Assembly (NCBI GenBank): GCA_037957365.1
Contig: JARHVA010000123.1
Span: forward strand, 1,664,001-1,728,000
From: Torreya grandis
Taxonomy: Eukaryota; Streptophyta; Pinopsida; Cupressales; Taxaceae
Direction of reading: 5' to 3'
Length of the DNA stretch: 64,000 nucleotides
Below are positions 19,261 to 31,026 of this stretch, in pieces. A program made the position numbers and the translations under genes. Each line of letters starts with the position of its first letter. Within the stretch, counting starts at the first letter, position 1. A model generated the notes under the pieces. The model worked only from the letters and a program-made list of their open reading frames with translations. It was not told the DNA's origin and searched no databases.

Positions 19261-20280
19261 TTATTTCTTTCATTCTTTCTCACGATTTACCATTGTAAGA
19301 CATCATGTAATTGGATCTAGATGTCTAGGAAACGAATTAAAGTGTTACTTTTTACAATATTTCATATTAATGGGCACTGTTTCTTAATGTCTCTCTTTTA
19401 GATTTGCTCTAATCTCACTCTAAAACTCAGGTAGGTAGTCATAACTGCAATGGTGAAGTGGTGAGGGAGTGCTCATATTTCATTTTCTCACATTTTAAGG
19501 TTTGATTTGAAAAATTTATACCATTAACAAATTAGTGTATTTATACTCATATTTTTTGCAGTTGCTAGGATAAGAATTTGTGTATTTTTAACTTTTGGAA
19601 GTGCTAAATTTCACTATTTTCATACATGACATCACATTCTTTTGTTATTCTCACTCTTGAGTTGATTGTACTTGGTTATCATTTAGTTGTAAGAAGTCGT
19701 AATATTTGATATTTATAAATTGTTAACCATAAAACAAAAAGGGAAAATGATTAAGCGAGAGTATGATGTTTCAATCACATCCTACAATCTAAGATTTATT
19801 GTGAAATAAAGATTTCTGAGTCGTAGAAATAATACCAACAATTTGTAATGACCCTCACTAGTAGGATCACTGGACACTGATATAGCACTTATGGAATTTC
19901 GTCAAACACTTACTAGGATCACCAAAAATACTAATATGGACCTTTGTCAAACAGTTGGCAAGCAATCAAATTATACTGCTGTAAGTGTAAAAATCCACTC
20001 AACTCAATGATTTTAAAATCAGTGCCAATATATGGAGATATAGGTCCTTTTTCTATTGATTTGCAACTTTCAGATTTCAACAAGATATCTTAGCATTCTA
20101 GGAGCAAATAATATCTTTTCTTATCATGGACAGAATGCAAATGATTGGCAAATAATTGTATCTCTATTACAGATATGCAAATAGAACTAATACAGCTGGG
20201 TACAAAATTCAATGACTGTAGCATCAATGCCTCATATCAGACATGTACCAAGCAATGGCGATTCAGAAAAGGAACCTAGA
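19257..20280. other. Unassigned region
   Basis: AT-rich. A short direct repeat around ACTAGGATCACC is visible at 19858-19925 (TAGTAGGATCACTGG, then ACTTACTAGGATCACC). No coding signature or RNA gene recognised. Confidence 0.35.
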
Positions 20281-20289
20281 CTGGTAATA

Positions 20290-20840
20290 TATGCTGACTG
20301 TGTCACTTTGTGAGGCAGCTACCACAATTGACGACTTTCCAGCATTCGTGTAGCCCACGATAGCTACAACAGGCATGCCATGGTCATATCGTTTGCCCTG
20401 CCTTTAGTGTGACGCCCTCTATCGTACTTGTGTCTGTCAGCTTTCCTCAAGTTCTAATCGCAAATACTTCTGCCCTTCCAAAAAGGTCTGTGGAGCTTCC
20501 AATAGGCGAAGGCTTCGATCAATGCGTGACACACCAATATGTTGGTTTATCCCAATAACCTTTGCTTCATATATTAACTAATTGCCAAGTGTTACCCTGG
20601 GCTGCGAATGCTTGAAGTGTTGAAATGATGAAATTGGACTGATCTAGGAATCGCCAAACCCTGTCCGTACCTGCCATAATGATGTCAGTACGATGTCCGT
20701 ACTTTAATGCATGTACAGGCTGTACTTGTACGGACTGTAAATAAAAAATATTATATCCCTGGGAATCCTTCAAATTGGTCAATGATTCAATCGCCTTACC
20801 AAGGGATGCCAAAATTGTTTAATCCTTGAACTGAACCTGA
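20290..20840 (-). pseudogene. HflX-type GTPase pseudogene
   Basis: Minus-strand translation gives an 81-codon piece (20812-20567) with AGTDRVWRFLDQSNFIIST, compatible with the helical region before the G domain of HflX proteins. Another frame gives IGVSRIDRSLRLLEAPQTFL and LRLELEE. After two or three stops comes MPVVAIVGYTNAGKSS (about 20330-20375), the P-loop (G1) of HflX, where GYTNAGKS is diagnostic. Nothing of the later G domain (DTVGF, NKxD) follows: AAASQSDT-like sequence fades by 20290. HflX GTPases bind 50S ribosomal subunits and in plants are organelle-targeted. Frameshifts plus nonsense codons show a dead fragment, and no introns are recognisable. The TNAGKS block is the strongest evidence; the N-terminal match is weaker. 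Confidence 0.6.
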
Positions 20841-21744
20841 ATACTCAATGAAGCTCAACATGAAATCGCTGAAGACCACTTCCAATGTGCAACCCTTCAG
20901 AAGATCTTCCACTTCCTCAGTTATGCAATCTCTTGAGAGGTATCGTTCTCAAGGATTTCGCTGAATATTTGCAAACTATCAAGCCTTACAAATGCTCAAA
21001 TGATCAAAAATAGACTGGGATGCCAAATGAGAGACCCATGGGGTCTATTTATGCACTTTTCGGAAACTTCTAGAAGTATCCATAATACATCTTGTAAAAC
21101 ATCATTGTAATTTTTAAATAAAAAGTAATTTTATAAAATAAAAAGTGCACCTAAATTTAAAAATATAACATTTAGGCCTCATATAAAAAGTAATAAACAA
21201 ATATAATGTCTTCAAGAGCATAAGGAGCCATCCAATCACCAAATAAACGCAAAAATGACTCTCTCATCACCACCATCTGCCTACAAGAGTCTGGAATAGG
21301 CAAATCCACGTAAAGTGGCATGTCATACTAGAGAGGGGACATGACACAATTTGGATCACACCTTTTGATCCATGGATTCCCTAATATTTTTTTTTTTAAA
21401 TTTTAAGAAACAATTCCAAAACAGACATACATTAAATGCATCCATATTCATGATATGATCTAAACCATCTTTTCAAAATGGCTTTTCGATAGAGTGGACA
21501 ACCGACCTAACCATACCCTTGTTTAAAACTATAGATGTAAATAACCCCTCAAATCATCTAATTATCATGGTCAATCCTCTTTTCACAAAGCTAATTGGGA
21601 GTATGATTAAGCGTATGATTAGTAGTTAGACATAAGATAAAAGAAATAGAGAAAAGGGGTAAGTAGGGTTTAAACCCAAACACTCAACTATTGATTACCA
21701 TGCTTTATATAGACACCTAGTTGAAAAATTTTAGGATAAAAAAG
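20841..21744. other. Unassigned region
   Basis: No recognised coding content. 21060-21200 is A/T-rich with runs of AAAAAGTAAT. 21320-21390 has a GACATGACACAATTTGGATCACACC patch that looks repeat-like but was not seen again in this window. Confidence 0.35.
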
Positions 21745-22725
21745 AGGATGCATATTGTTACTTTAAAGACTTTAAAAGGACTTTTGACACGGTGCTAATA
21801 AGCAAATTTTTAAGTAGAATGGAGGAACTAGGGGTCCCAATGCACTATAGGATAATAGTTTACAGATTGCTAAAATCAAAACCCAGGCATGGATGTTCGA
21901 GTGTTTTAGGAGTGATATAGGTGTCAAACAAGTATGCCTTCTATCCCTGACTTTATTTAGGCTTTGCATTGACAAGATAGAAGATTGGTTAAATAATTTT
22001 GGAGGGTAAGGGGTCCACTTGGTCGTATATGTAGTCCAACTCCTATTTTATGTTGATGGCCTAATTATAATGGCAGGGACAATCCAAGATCTACGAGACA
22101 TCTGTGTGCCACAAAGCTCTTTTGTAAAGAAGTAGGGATGCAAGTGAACATTGAAAAAACTAAAATTTTGATTTTCTTAGTGTAAAGAAAGAAGCTACCT
22201 CTCAACTTTTAGTTTGTAGGAGAGTCTCTAGAAGTTGTGTCAAAATACAAATATTTTGGCCTTGACTTTCACAACATGCTTAGTCGGGACACATGTAAGA
22301 CGAAAAGAATACAAGGAAGTTGGAGAGCTTTTTATACACTTCAAAATATGTGCATGAATGTTGAGTTATGGGATTGAAAGACCACAAGGGTCATATTTGG
22401 GTTACTTGTTACGTCAGTGGTATTGTATGGTTGTGAGAAATGGGCTAGCAAAATGACAAATTTGAAACGAAGACAAATAGAAAGGATTCAGAAGTGGATT
22501 ATCACAAGTAATTTTAGAATTAAGACTTTAGTTCCTTGTAAAATCATCACTGTTGAAACATGGACTTCCCTTTTACAGGGAACTTCTATGACTAGGTTAA
22601 TTTGTTATATGAAAAAAATAGAAAACACAAAGATTGATAGGCGGCCTAAGGCCGCAAGAGACGAAGAGTTATATGGACAAAAGAACACATGGATGAAACA
22701 TAACCACAAATGGGGGAGTAGATGA
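21745..22725 (+). pseudogene. Non-LTR retrotransposon reverse transcriptase remnant
   Basis: Frames on the + strand give YCYFKDFKRTFDTVL (about 21750-21795; LINE RTs have a FDxxxAFD/YD-type block), RMEELGVPMHYR, and a decayed INTLFRLCIDKIEDWL region near 21950-21990. Then comes YFMLMA at about 22050, where the YADD-type catalytic box should be (lost), KYKYFGLDFH near 22250, and finally a clean 102-codon frame (22417-22725). That frame has LYGCEKWASKMTNLKRRQIERIQKWIITSNFRIK, typical of the post-RT region of a LINE family in which LYGCE(V/I)W...IE+IQK is conserved. The last part (MTRLICYMKKIE, RRPKAA) also fits. Many stops; no endonuclease domain and no poly(A) tail identified. Confidence 0.75.
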
Positions 22726-23569
22726 GACATCAACATAAACAAATGCCCAAAGCTTAACATAGACAAAAAATTATGTAAACAAAAAACTCAGAATAATGAT
22801 GTGGAGGAAGAAAATAAATATAGAACGACAACACTACATTACAAAGTTCAACTTGACTTATGAGCATTACGAAAAAATATATAAAAGTATTGAATTTTAA
22901 TGGAGGGAAATGATCCTCATTGCTCAACTAAATAATAACTCTCATAGACTTAGATGTGAAACAAGATGATAAATAAGATTTTTGATGTTTTCACAGTCCA
23001 TAGAAGTGAGAAGTATAGATTTCCAAGTAAAATTGTGTGCAATATTTTTGTTCGACGCATTTTGAATAATGGGAAGAGTGTATTTATGTTTTATGCACCA
23101 CAATGTCCTACATATAAAGTATGTGAACATTTAAACTAAATATAGAAAAAACTTTAAGATTTGGTATCAAAGTAAAAGTATTTGAAGAAAACAAAATAAA
23201 AGGGTTGAGAAGATATTAAATTCAAGTGAACGAAAAAAAAAAAACAACCTTCTAAAAGATGGTTAGAACAATCGATATAATCGATAGTCCCATAAAACAT
23301 TTAATCTCTTAAACATAATTAAAACCATTTCATTTCAACTTTTTTTTCAATCCAATGTTTTCAAAAGCTTTTTTCTCCATAAACCACAACAGATTTACTT
23401 AAATCCTCTATATTTTGGTCCTGGTAAACAACAAAATAATTGCTACAATGTTCCTTATCAGTTCCCCAAGCACATAATCAACTTATTCCGATTATCCATC
23501 ATTTTATCAAGTAAATCTAAGGAGGACAAAAACAATTGGGCAGATGAGGCTTTGTTGGCAATCCCTGTC
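22726..23569. other. Upstream region of psbY, no coding signal
   Basis: Very AT-rich, with an A-run at 23237-23248. No recognised element. The GC content rises near 23560 as the psbY promoter begins. Confidence 0.4.
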
Positions 23570-23640
23570 CCACGTAGGCGCACACCTTATCCAGAGAGGT
23601 AATATTGAAGTCTAGGCACCCCTCTCTCCATCCACTGAAT
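23535..23640 (+). promoter_or_regulatory. psbY proximal promoter elements
   Basis: Within 180 bp of the start codon lie an inverted CCAAT box (ATTGG, 23535-23539), an ACGT-core element CCACGTAG (23570-23577) and an inverted I-box (CTTATCC, that is GGATAAG, 23586-23592). ACGT plus I-box pairs are characteristic of light-regulated plant photosynthesis promoters. A weak TATA-like AATATTG is at 23601-23607, followed by a CT-rich stretch (23618-23634) that could act as initiator or Y-patch. The transcription start is not determined. Confidence 0.45.
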
Positions 23641-23709
23641 CCCCATCCACCCAAACAATCATAACACATCGAGTAAATCTAGCAATCCTGAGCTTCCTCG
23701 TGAAGAAAA

Positions 23710-24330
23710 ATGGCGATGGCAACTGCAGCAGCAATAGCAAAAGGCGCATCCCTAACCACAACCCCACAACAATTCACCAGACCCCAAAGCTTCCTTAATG
23801 TCAGATCTGCCAAACCGCTTTCGCTCCAGACCAGGCGGTTTGGAGCCCCGGTTGCAGCAGCAAAACTGGACCAGGCGGTTTCGGCTCCCCTCGTGGAGCC
23901 CGCTGCGGCCATGGGAGCTGCATTCGTAGCGGCGCTCAGCTCATGTGACTCTGCCTTTGCGGCGCAGGAGGTGATGGAGCTGGCGGCCAGCGATAACCGC
24001 GGGACGCTGCTGCTGTTCACGATAGTGCCGGCTATTGGGTGGGTGCTGTACAATATATTGCAGCCGGCGCTGAACCAGATTAACCGCATGAGGAATGTTA
24101 AGGGGCTGGTCGTATGCGCGGGGCTGGGGGCCGGCGGCGCTGCTTTGTTGTCTGGGCCTGGGGAAGCCCATGCTGAGGCGCAGGAGGTGATTAATTTGGC
24201 GGCGGAGGCGGCCGGTAGTGATAACCGCGGTTTGTTGCTGTTGCTGGTGGTGTCCCCAGCTCTAGTGTGGGTGTTGTATAATATTCTGCAGCCAGCTCTT
24301 AATCAGATCAACAAGATGCGTTCTGGGTAG
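23710..24330 (+). CDS. psbY: Photosystem II core complex protein PsbY, chloroplast precursor (two-unit polyprotein)
   Basis: An intact, intronless frame of 206 codons. Residues 1-50 are a Ser/Ala/Thr/Arg-rich chloroplast transit peptide. Two similar units follow, each a hydrophobic thylakoid-targeting segment, an A-x-A processing site and a one-span mature peptide. Unit 1: hydrophobic 64-79, AFA at 82-84, mature peptide from 85 with QEVMELAASDNRG and the span 99-118. Unit 2: hydrophobic 132-148, AHA at 153-155, mature peptide from 156 with QEVINLAAEAAGSDNRG and the span 175-194. Both end in the PsbY signature WVLYNILQPALNQIN (111-125, 187-201). Known members are cut into two non-identical single-span proteins beside cytochrome b559 in PSII. 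Start context AAAAATGGC is favourable. GC-rich codons contrast with the surroundings. The antisense frame at 23679-24089 is a shadow. Confidence 0.97.
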   Translation: MAMATAAAIAKGASLTTTPQQFTRPQSFLNVRSAKPLSLQTRRFGAPVAAAKLDQAVSAPLVEPAAAMGAAFVAALSSCDSAFAAQEVMELAASDNRGTLLLFTIVPAIGWVLYNILQPALNQINRMRNVKGLVVCAGLGAGGAALLSGPGEAHAEAQEVINLAAEAAGSDNRGLLLLLVVSPALVWVLYNILQPALNQINKMRSG

Positions 24331-24747
24331 GACACTTTTTTGTTTTTTAAATGTGTTCCTGTAATTTTTTCCTTTATATTTAAAGGATAAACATTTTTAT
24401 TTTGATGACTCTCCAATTTAGTATTAAAGATTAGGGGTATTCATTTCTCAAATTAATCTATAATTTAAGATTATTTAAATTCCATGATGATGTAGTTTAG
24501 AGAATGAAATTTGTGGGATCATTATGTGTGGAGCATTCTGTCAAGAATTGAGTTGTATGTGCTGAAATTCAAGCACAACTTTCTTGGCGTGAGCTTGAAT
24601 TTGTATTAGAGTCAAAGCGATAACAATTACCTTATCATTAATAGAGATTTGAGAAGACGGTTTTTCCTTGTTAAACATAGTTGCATCTCTAGACTTACAT
24701 CGCTAAAATAAAATAATAGCTCTAAAGAAATTCTAAAGAGAAGCTAT
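24331..24747 (+). other. psbY 3' flank
   Basis: T-rich sequence after the stop (CACTTTTTTGTTTTTT) is consistent with a plant 3' UTR. Candidate far-upstream TTTGTA/TGTAA elements occur at 24345-24365. A canonical AATAAA is not found until about 24708. The end of the transcript cannot be fixed. No gene. Confidence 0.4.
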
Positions 24748-27240
24748 TTAAGTTGACCATCGAGTAGTATCCCTAAAGAAGACCATACCCCAGGAGAATG
24801 GCTCTGGGTGGAAAGACTCGAAAAGGTTGTGAATCCAATGCCAAGTAGGTTGAGATTTTGGGCAAGTTCGGAATAAGTGTTTGAAGGACAAAGCTCTTGA
24901 GCAAGCTGGATGCTTGGGTTGAGCAATCCCAATGTGTAAAAGACACTCCCCTACAGGGAAGCATTGGTAAGCCGGATGCAAAGAAAGTGAGCGAGCTTGA
25001 GTTCAAGCTTAGCATTTCAAATTCTATTAAGATTGATGAGTTAGGTCCGCAATGAAGAATTTAAATTACAACGCCTGTTTAACTTGTTCAACGCTGACAA
25101 GAACAGACTCATAATTTTTCAAATGAGAACTGAAGAGTAATTTTTAAACTAAGTGTCATGGTTCTGCGTCATAGTTCTACCTCCTGTCCTACCAACCACG
25201 TGGAGGTTGTAGACCCATCTTATGAAGCATGACATCAGGGCTCAATTCTTGGATACGCAAAATATTAGATAAGTCTTAATAGAGCAATGTATAGTTGCCC
25301 TTTAGTGCATGCCATGGAATCCAAGCACACAAAGAAGTCAAATCCTTAACATAATGATTTTTAAAAAAAATGAACACAAAGTATTTATACCTGGGATTTT
25401 TGTGAAGGAAAGATTGGTATTGGTCATGATAGGGGACCACCAAATATTGTGATCATTGAAAGAAAGCCCACTGTGAAAACCATCGCCAACCCATTTTAGA
25501 AAGGGTTTGACGACTTCAAAAGCTTTCTAGATGCTTTTAGCAACAAGAGAGCTTTCAATTTTGATTGGGGCAATAGTGATCAACAGAGAGTGAAACCCGA
25601 TGTTTTTCCAACTAGCCTTACGATATGAGTACTTTTGGAAATGCAGTGCCTTGGAGAATTTCCAGGGCTTATTACCTTCAATTGCTCGAACCACCCATTT
25701 AGCACACAGAGCAATACTTTGTCCATGGATATCAATAATGCCCACAACTCTTTTGTTTTGAGAAAGACTTCAAATATCCCAAGAAAATCTGTGATAACTT
25801 TGAGTTTGGTTAGCATTAGCTCAAAGAGAATCCTTGAGAACCTTTGCTATTTTATTAGAAGAGGCTTTGGAAGGAGCCCGACATGAAGAATAGTAATCAT
25901 GGGTCGTTGTCAAAATCTTGGCACAAATTTGAAATTTCTTGCTAAAGAGGGGTTTGGATATCTAGTAAAGAACCTTTTTTTCCACTCTATCAATGATATA
26001 TTGCCGCAATTTTGAAGGAGAACTGTCAAAGGCAACGGAAATACCAATGAATTTGAATATCTCTCCCTTCTGTATCCACTCCCAACAAAATTGCTTAAGC
26101 CACTCAGGTATAGGCATCATGCTTTCTCTGTAGCATTGGGTTTTGGCCCATTGTATACTAGACCCTGAGGCCTTGCAATGTAGAGTTTCTTTGAATGAGG
26201 TTTCTTGTTTGACAAGAGTGAGAAATGTATAAGCCCATTAATACGTTGAGAGGTTGAGCCCTTGTTCTACTCTATGAGGAAGAAGATAGCCAAACACCTC
26301 AGCTGCCAAAACATATAAGCCCGGAGCCACCGGGCAGTCCAACTTGATGGAGCAGAAAAGCCCAAAACTGTTAGATTTGTGTCCATTGATATTGAGGCAA
26401 GCCAAAGCTTTAGAAAACAAAATTTGTACCACCGAAATAAAGAATTGGCCAAAGCCCAAAGCCTTAAGCATAGCAAGAATAAATAGGCATTTAATTTGAT
26501 CATAAGGTTTCTCAAAATTAATTTTGAGGAATATGGTTCGTTGACGAGAAGTTCGAGCCTATTCCATTCCATTTGAGTCTATTCCATTCCTTCTAAAACA
26601 ACAATAAGATTATTTAAATTGTATTTATCTGGTCTGATAATGTCAGGGAAGATAAGGCAGAGATGGTTTGCAAGGGCCTTGGCGATGATTTTATAAGAAA
26701 CATTGAGAAGGGTGATGGGGCGCCAATTGGCAATAAGCTCTAGGTATCCGGCTTTAAGAATAAACTTGATATTGCCTTTATTGATGAGAGAGCCTAATGA
26801 TTTGTTTTGTAGGGCTTCTTTGTAATCTTGCAACAAGGTCTTACAAAATGCCAAGTGGCTTTATAAAATTCACAAGGGAAGCCATCGATACCTGAGCTTT
26901 GTCATTGGCCATGCATTGAACGGCATGAAAGAGTTCCTCAAGAGAAAGGGGCATTGCAAAGTCTCTAATCTGTGAGACTTAGCTTGTAGGGCACCACATC
27001 CAAACATTCTTATAAACCCTGCACTCATTCCACTGAATCTTCCGGGGCTTGAAACAGCAGTTTATGGCGTTCCAAAAATGCTGAGGAGATTTCAGAGTGA
27101 TAGTGAAGTGCTAATGGGCAATTTTGATAGCTTTGATTTGCTCCTTAGCTTGTTTGACCCTGAGAGGCTTGAATTATTCTTTAGAGGCACGATCCCTAAT
27201 ATTCGATTTGTAAGCGTTTTGTTTTGATTAATCAGTTTAT
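24748..27240 (-). pseudogene. L1-type LINE ORF2 remnant (RT to terminal zinc-binding region)
   Basis: Read on the minus strand from 27240 down. First a pre-RT block (MPLSLEELFHAVQCMANDKA, near 26950-26900), then fingers of RT: LINKGNIKFILKAG and NWRPITLLNVSYKIIAKALANHL (26770-26640), VVLEGMEW (26585), KINFEKPYDQIK (about 26520), MLKALGFGQFFISVVQILF and NINGHKSNSFGLF with CPVAPGLYVLAAEVFGY (26471-26290). The catalytic ADD box is not recovered. Broken thumb sequence follows (25890-25520), then the terminal zf-RVT region: GECLLHIGIA...HPAC...HLFRTCPKSQPTWHWIHNLF (25000-24800). At least ten frameshifts or stops. Its 3' end points at the psbY 3' end (tail-to-tail). No endonuclease domain is present: it is 5'-truncated, as LINE insertions often are. 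Confidence 0.85.
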
Positions 27241-27764
27241 AAATCATTTATAATGGTCCTTTGAATACATCTGCGTGAAGAAGTTTTTGTCCGATGTTTT
27301 GAATCCAACTCCTAAATCCATTGTGAGGGGGTGAGGGATGAAGCCAGTGCTTAAATTTTGAGAACTAGATTTCTTAGTATGGAGTTTCTTTCTAGTGTAT
27401 ATATTTGACCATGTTTCCCTCCCGGTGGTTTGCAGAATATAGACACACTATGCATTGCCTTATTTATGTTCAAGTTGATGCCAACCATCTAACTTTCTGT
27501 ATTTGGTTTGTAGCAGATAAGGACTAGCAATGCAGGAGACCTGTTCGATGAAAACGCGGACAACTTTTATTTGTTCAAAACTTGGTATAGTCTACTGCTG
27601 TTTTGTTATCTATGTGTACTTATTATTGTAAGTATTCTGTCATTTAATAAATATTATTCACCTGCCCAACAAGAAAGTAGCAACCTCAATGTAATGGTTT
27701 GCAGGAAGTACTTGCTGAGCAGTGGTAACAGCAGGATGTAATTGGCCATAAGTAGTCTGGTCTT
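27241..27764. other. Unassigned; possible exon-like segment at 27510-27734
   Basis: After TTTGGTTTGTAGCAG (27500-27514, acceptor-like), the + strand stays open for about 75 codons to a TAA at about 27734 (…TSNAGDLFDENADNFYLF…, then a hydrophobic run SLLLFCYLCVLIIVSIL). The first part is less AT-biased than its flanks and contains CpGs. I recognise no family, and it could be chance. Confidence 0.2.
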
Positions 27765-28133
27765 TTACCATCTTGCAGTACATGGCTTTAACATTTTTGT
27801 TTGTTTGGGTTTAAGTCTCTCTTGAATCCAATCTTTTAGTGTATCATTACCATAAATGCTATACTCTAATGAGATGAGATGCTTCCATATGGTTTGAAAT
27901 TTCAATTCTATATGACTGTTAGAATGTGATTTCTTGAAATACCAGCCATCCCATAGAAAGAGTTGATAACTGATAACTAAAAGAAGGAAATTGATTAAAT
28001 GCTTAACCATTCCTTTCAGAAGAGACCTTCCATATAAAGCAGTTGGTATCAATGTTGAGGTTTTGTATTGTTGCTGTTCTGGCTTCTTTATTTTTGCAGC
28101 TTGAACTGTTGCTGTACCTGTCAGCATTATCAA
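27765..28133 (-). CDS. Unrecognised 122-codon frame
   Basis: I do not recognise this protein. It starts MIMLTGTATVQAAKIKKPEQQQ, has a hydrophobic stretch at about residues 43-62 (MVKHLINFLLLVISYQLFLW) that could span a membrane, and a basic C-terminus (RLKPKQTKMLKPC). It is among the longest frames on this strand here, lies upstream of the LINE remnant on the same strand, and may be LINE or repeat debris rather than a gene. No start context, splice site or paralogue in the window supports it. Confidence 0.15.
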   Translation of the reverse strand: MIMLTGTATVQAAKIKKPEQQQYKTSTLIPTALYGRSLLKGMVKHLINFLLLVISYQLFLWDGWYFKKSHSNSHIELKFQTIWKHLISLEYSIYGNDTLKDWIQERLKPKQTKMLKPCTARW

Positions 28134-31026
28134 TTAAAAAAAATGGCAGGCACATAATCTTTGACTAATTAATTATTAATTTTAAAGTAGTAGCCTTTAT
28201 TAAGGTCAGGGAATTTTCCAGTTTAGTACTAGTTATTTATAATGTTGAGTAAGTATATAACTAAATCAGTAAGTTTTTTTGGCTAAATAATCACACCATC
28301 AAATTACCTAGGGTATGATGTTGATCTTTAACTGCGTGAGTCTTATGTCCGATTTCTAGAGGGATTTGTACCTTGGTAGATGGATATAAGCAACTATCAT
28401 CCTTCCCAGTCAAACTACAATCCTTTCAATTTTTCCATATTTAATATTTATGTTTCTTCAAAATTATTTGACTAACAGTATTATTTTAATATTTTTATTA
28501 TTTAATATGTTTAGTAGAAATATCATTTATATACCTAATTTCTTATTATTGTTTAGATCAAGATTATGCCAACATTTTTCTAAACCCTGAGTTTAAATTT
28601 AACTAGTTTAATATAATTACAATATTACTAAAATTTTGTATTTAGTTTTTAAATATTATAATTAATTTTGTTTTAAAAAAAAAAAAAAGTACAGATCAGA
28701 ATTTTATTTAATAAGAGTAAAATTACATAATATACACATAAAACAGCATTCGAAATACCCTGCACCCATGCCAGCAGAAATATTATGTCTAATTTAATTT
28801 TAAATATTTAATAATTTTAAAATATTTTTAAGATTAAAGGTTTTTTTTTTTTCTTATAAGAAAACATTTTTTCGAATCGTAAAATTAGTTTTAATAAAAA
28901 TATCATTTAAGTGATATATCTCCACCTATAAATCCCTTTATAAAAACAAAGATCAAAAGATCCTTACTCTAAAATTTAATCCAGAGACAACAGATTAAAG
29001 TTTTTAATGCATGGTGTCTGAAAACTTAGGAGGTCAACATTAAAAAATAGAAACTCGTAAAATCAAATTATTCATGCAGTAAGCCAACATTAGAAAAAAA
29101 AAAAAAAAAAAAAAAACTTGGTAAAGTCAAACTTATTCATGTCATATGGAAAAGCTTGTAAATCTGTTTAATCATAGCCTTCCATTGCCTAAAGCTCGAA
29201 GTGCTGTCAATTTTTTTAATGATTTCTAAAAAGTTTTCTAAACCTTTTTAATCAATTCAATCCCATAAGAAAGAATTGAGGAGGAGGAGAGGAAGGGGAG
29301 AACCTCATGCACTTTCAATAAGTGCTTGTTTCTTCCTACTGTTTTTAAAATAAATAGATAAATTGAAGTTTATATATATATACATAAAATATGGATAAAT
29401 GGATGACAATTAAATTGTGACATATTTTAATTAAATTAAATAATATATGTAAAAAAGTGATTAAATATAATTAATTAATTTTAAATTTTAAATTTTTGGA
29501 AGTTGTTTAGTTGATAGTTATAAAGATTTGAAATTGGGAATGCATACTTGACAATGATATATATTTGAATTTAAAGTTTGGTGATAATTGAAGAAGTTTG
29601 TTTAGAATGTTCTTTGCTTCCTTGACGATGTCGAAATCATCTAGCCACTCCAAAAAGATAGAGATTAGTCCAAAACAATTTACTAATTGCATTCATCTAG
29701 TCATGATCTTCAAAAACCAAGTGCTCAGTTTCTTGGGCTCTTGCTTTGTTTACCTACAAAACATAATTTTTATTCTAACTCTCACTGGGTGGTAATCCCT
29801 ACAAACTTAAGGAAAACAAAAATATGTTTTGGGACTTGCATTAAACCATAAAATAATCAAATCATCTTGATATTTGTTAGGTCCTTAGACAATAACAACA
29901 TTAAAAACAATAAACCTTGATAATTAGAATCGTTCAAATAACATGTGAATCAATGTCTTAGTGGTGTGTGTAAACATAAAATTTGTATATTACAATGAAT
30001 GCTCTAATGATTGTTTGATTTCCTCTAGCATTCTTACAAGTGCTTAATAAATTAATGTGAACAATAAATGAATTATCTAGATTTACTTAGATGAATATGA
30101 ACTAAAATGCTTGTGTATTTATAAACAATTGAAATCGAATTAAGATCTTATTGGTGCAAAAGTTGACATCAAACATTCACAAGGTGACAAAGGTGACAAA
30201 AAGAAAACAAGTTTTCTCTCACCATACAAGGCCACACAAAAGGGGTTAGGTGTGTCCCGATGCTTTGGCCAAGCCCTAAGAACGTACAAATGCTCTAGAT
30301 AAGCCCTAGAAGCATACACACCCTATTGTTAGGGAGCTCAAAATTAGGGGAAATCTGAGCAGAGAAGGGTCGAGGACCATCAAAAGTCACCAAAACATAT
30401 TAATAATGCCTAATTTATACAATCGACAAATATACAAACATCATAAAATCATGCAATTAACACTAATAAATGCATATGGGCTATTTTTAGGTGTCTATAA
30501 GATAATCCCCCACGCATACATCTAAAATAAAAAATGAGTTTCAGATTCACTATTTTTAAATATATTGAACTCGTAATCCCTTTCTTGTTAATTTCCTCAT
30601 TTGCCATTACACTACAACCCTTTAGATAACAAAATAAAGAATTTCACATTAATTAATATTAAATAATTAATATGTTTATACATAAATATATTTTTTATAG
30701 ACATTTTTTTAATAAACTAAACAATTTTACATCAATCAATATTAAAAGATAATTATCATACATAACAAATATACATCTAGTCATATATCAACATGTGTAT
30801 AGATATCAAAACAATAAATCTTTCTAAAAATAAAACAATATTTTATTATCATATAATTTTGATAAAAAAATTTAACACACACACACATCACCTTCTGAAC
30901 CCAATTTTCCTTTTTAAAACCCTAATCATGGTACCCTTAACTATAAGCTTCATTTGATTATCAACATACGTATGCACGTCAAATCATTCCCCTAAATACT
31001 TAAATTATGGATTCAAAACAATTAAT
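28134..31026. other. AT-rich intergenic DNA
   Basis: No coding signature. It has homopolymer runs (T10 near 28842, A about 14 near 28675-28688, A about 22 near 29094-29115) and short AT repeats near 29375. A run of A's followed by GTAAAGTC (29094-29127) and the near-duplicate CTCGTAAAATCAAATTATTCATG / TTGGTAAAGTCAAACTTATTCATG (29053-29077 and 29118-29141) suggest an old tandem or SINE-like repeat. 30180-30360 contains a small CCCTAAGAACGTACAAATGC / CCCTAGAAGCATACACACC repeat. Confidence 0.4.

Noticed and set aside
19175..19387. 70-codon frame with an (IY)n run
   Set aside because: Translation of the AT microsatellite.
23679..24089. 136-codon frame antisense to psbY
   Set aside because: Exact shadow of the GC-rich psbY coding strand; alanine/serine-rich with no domain.
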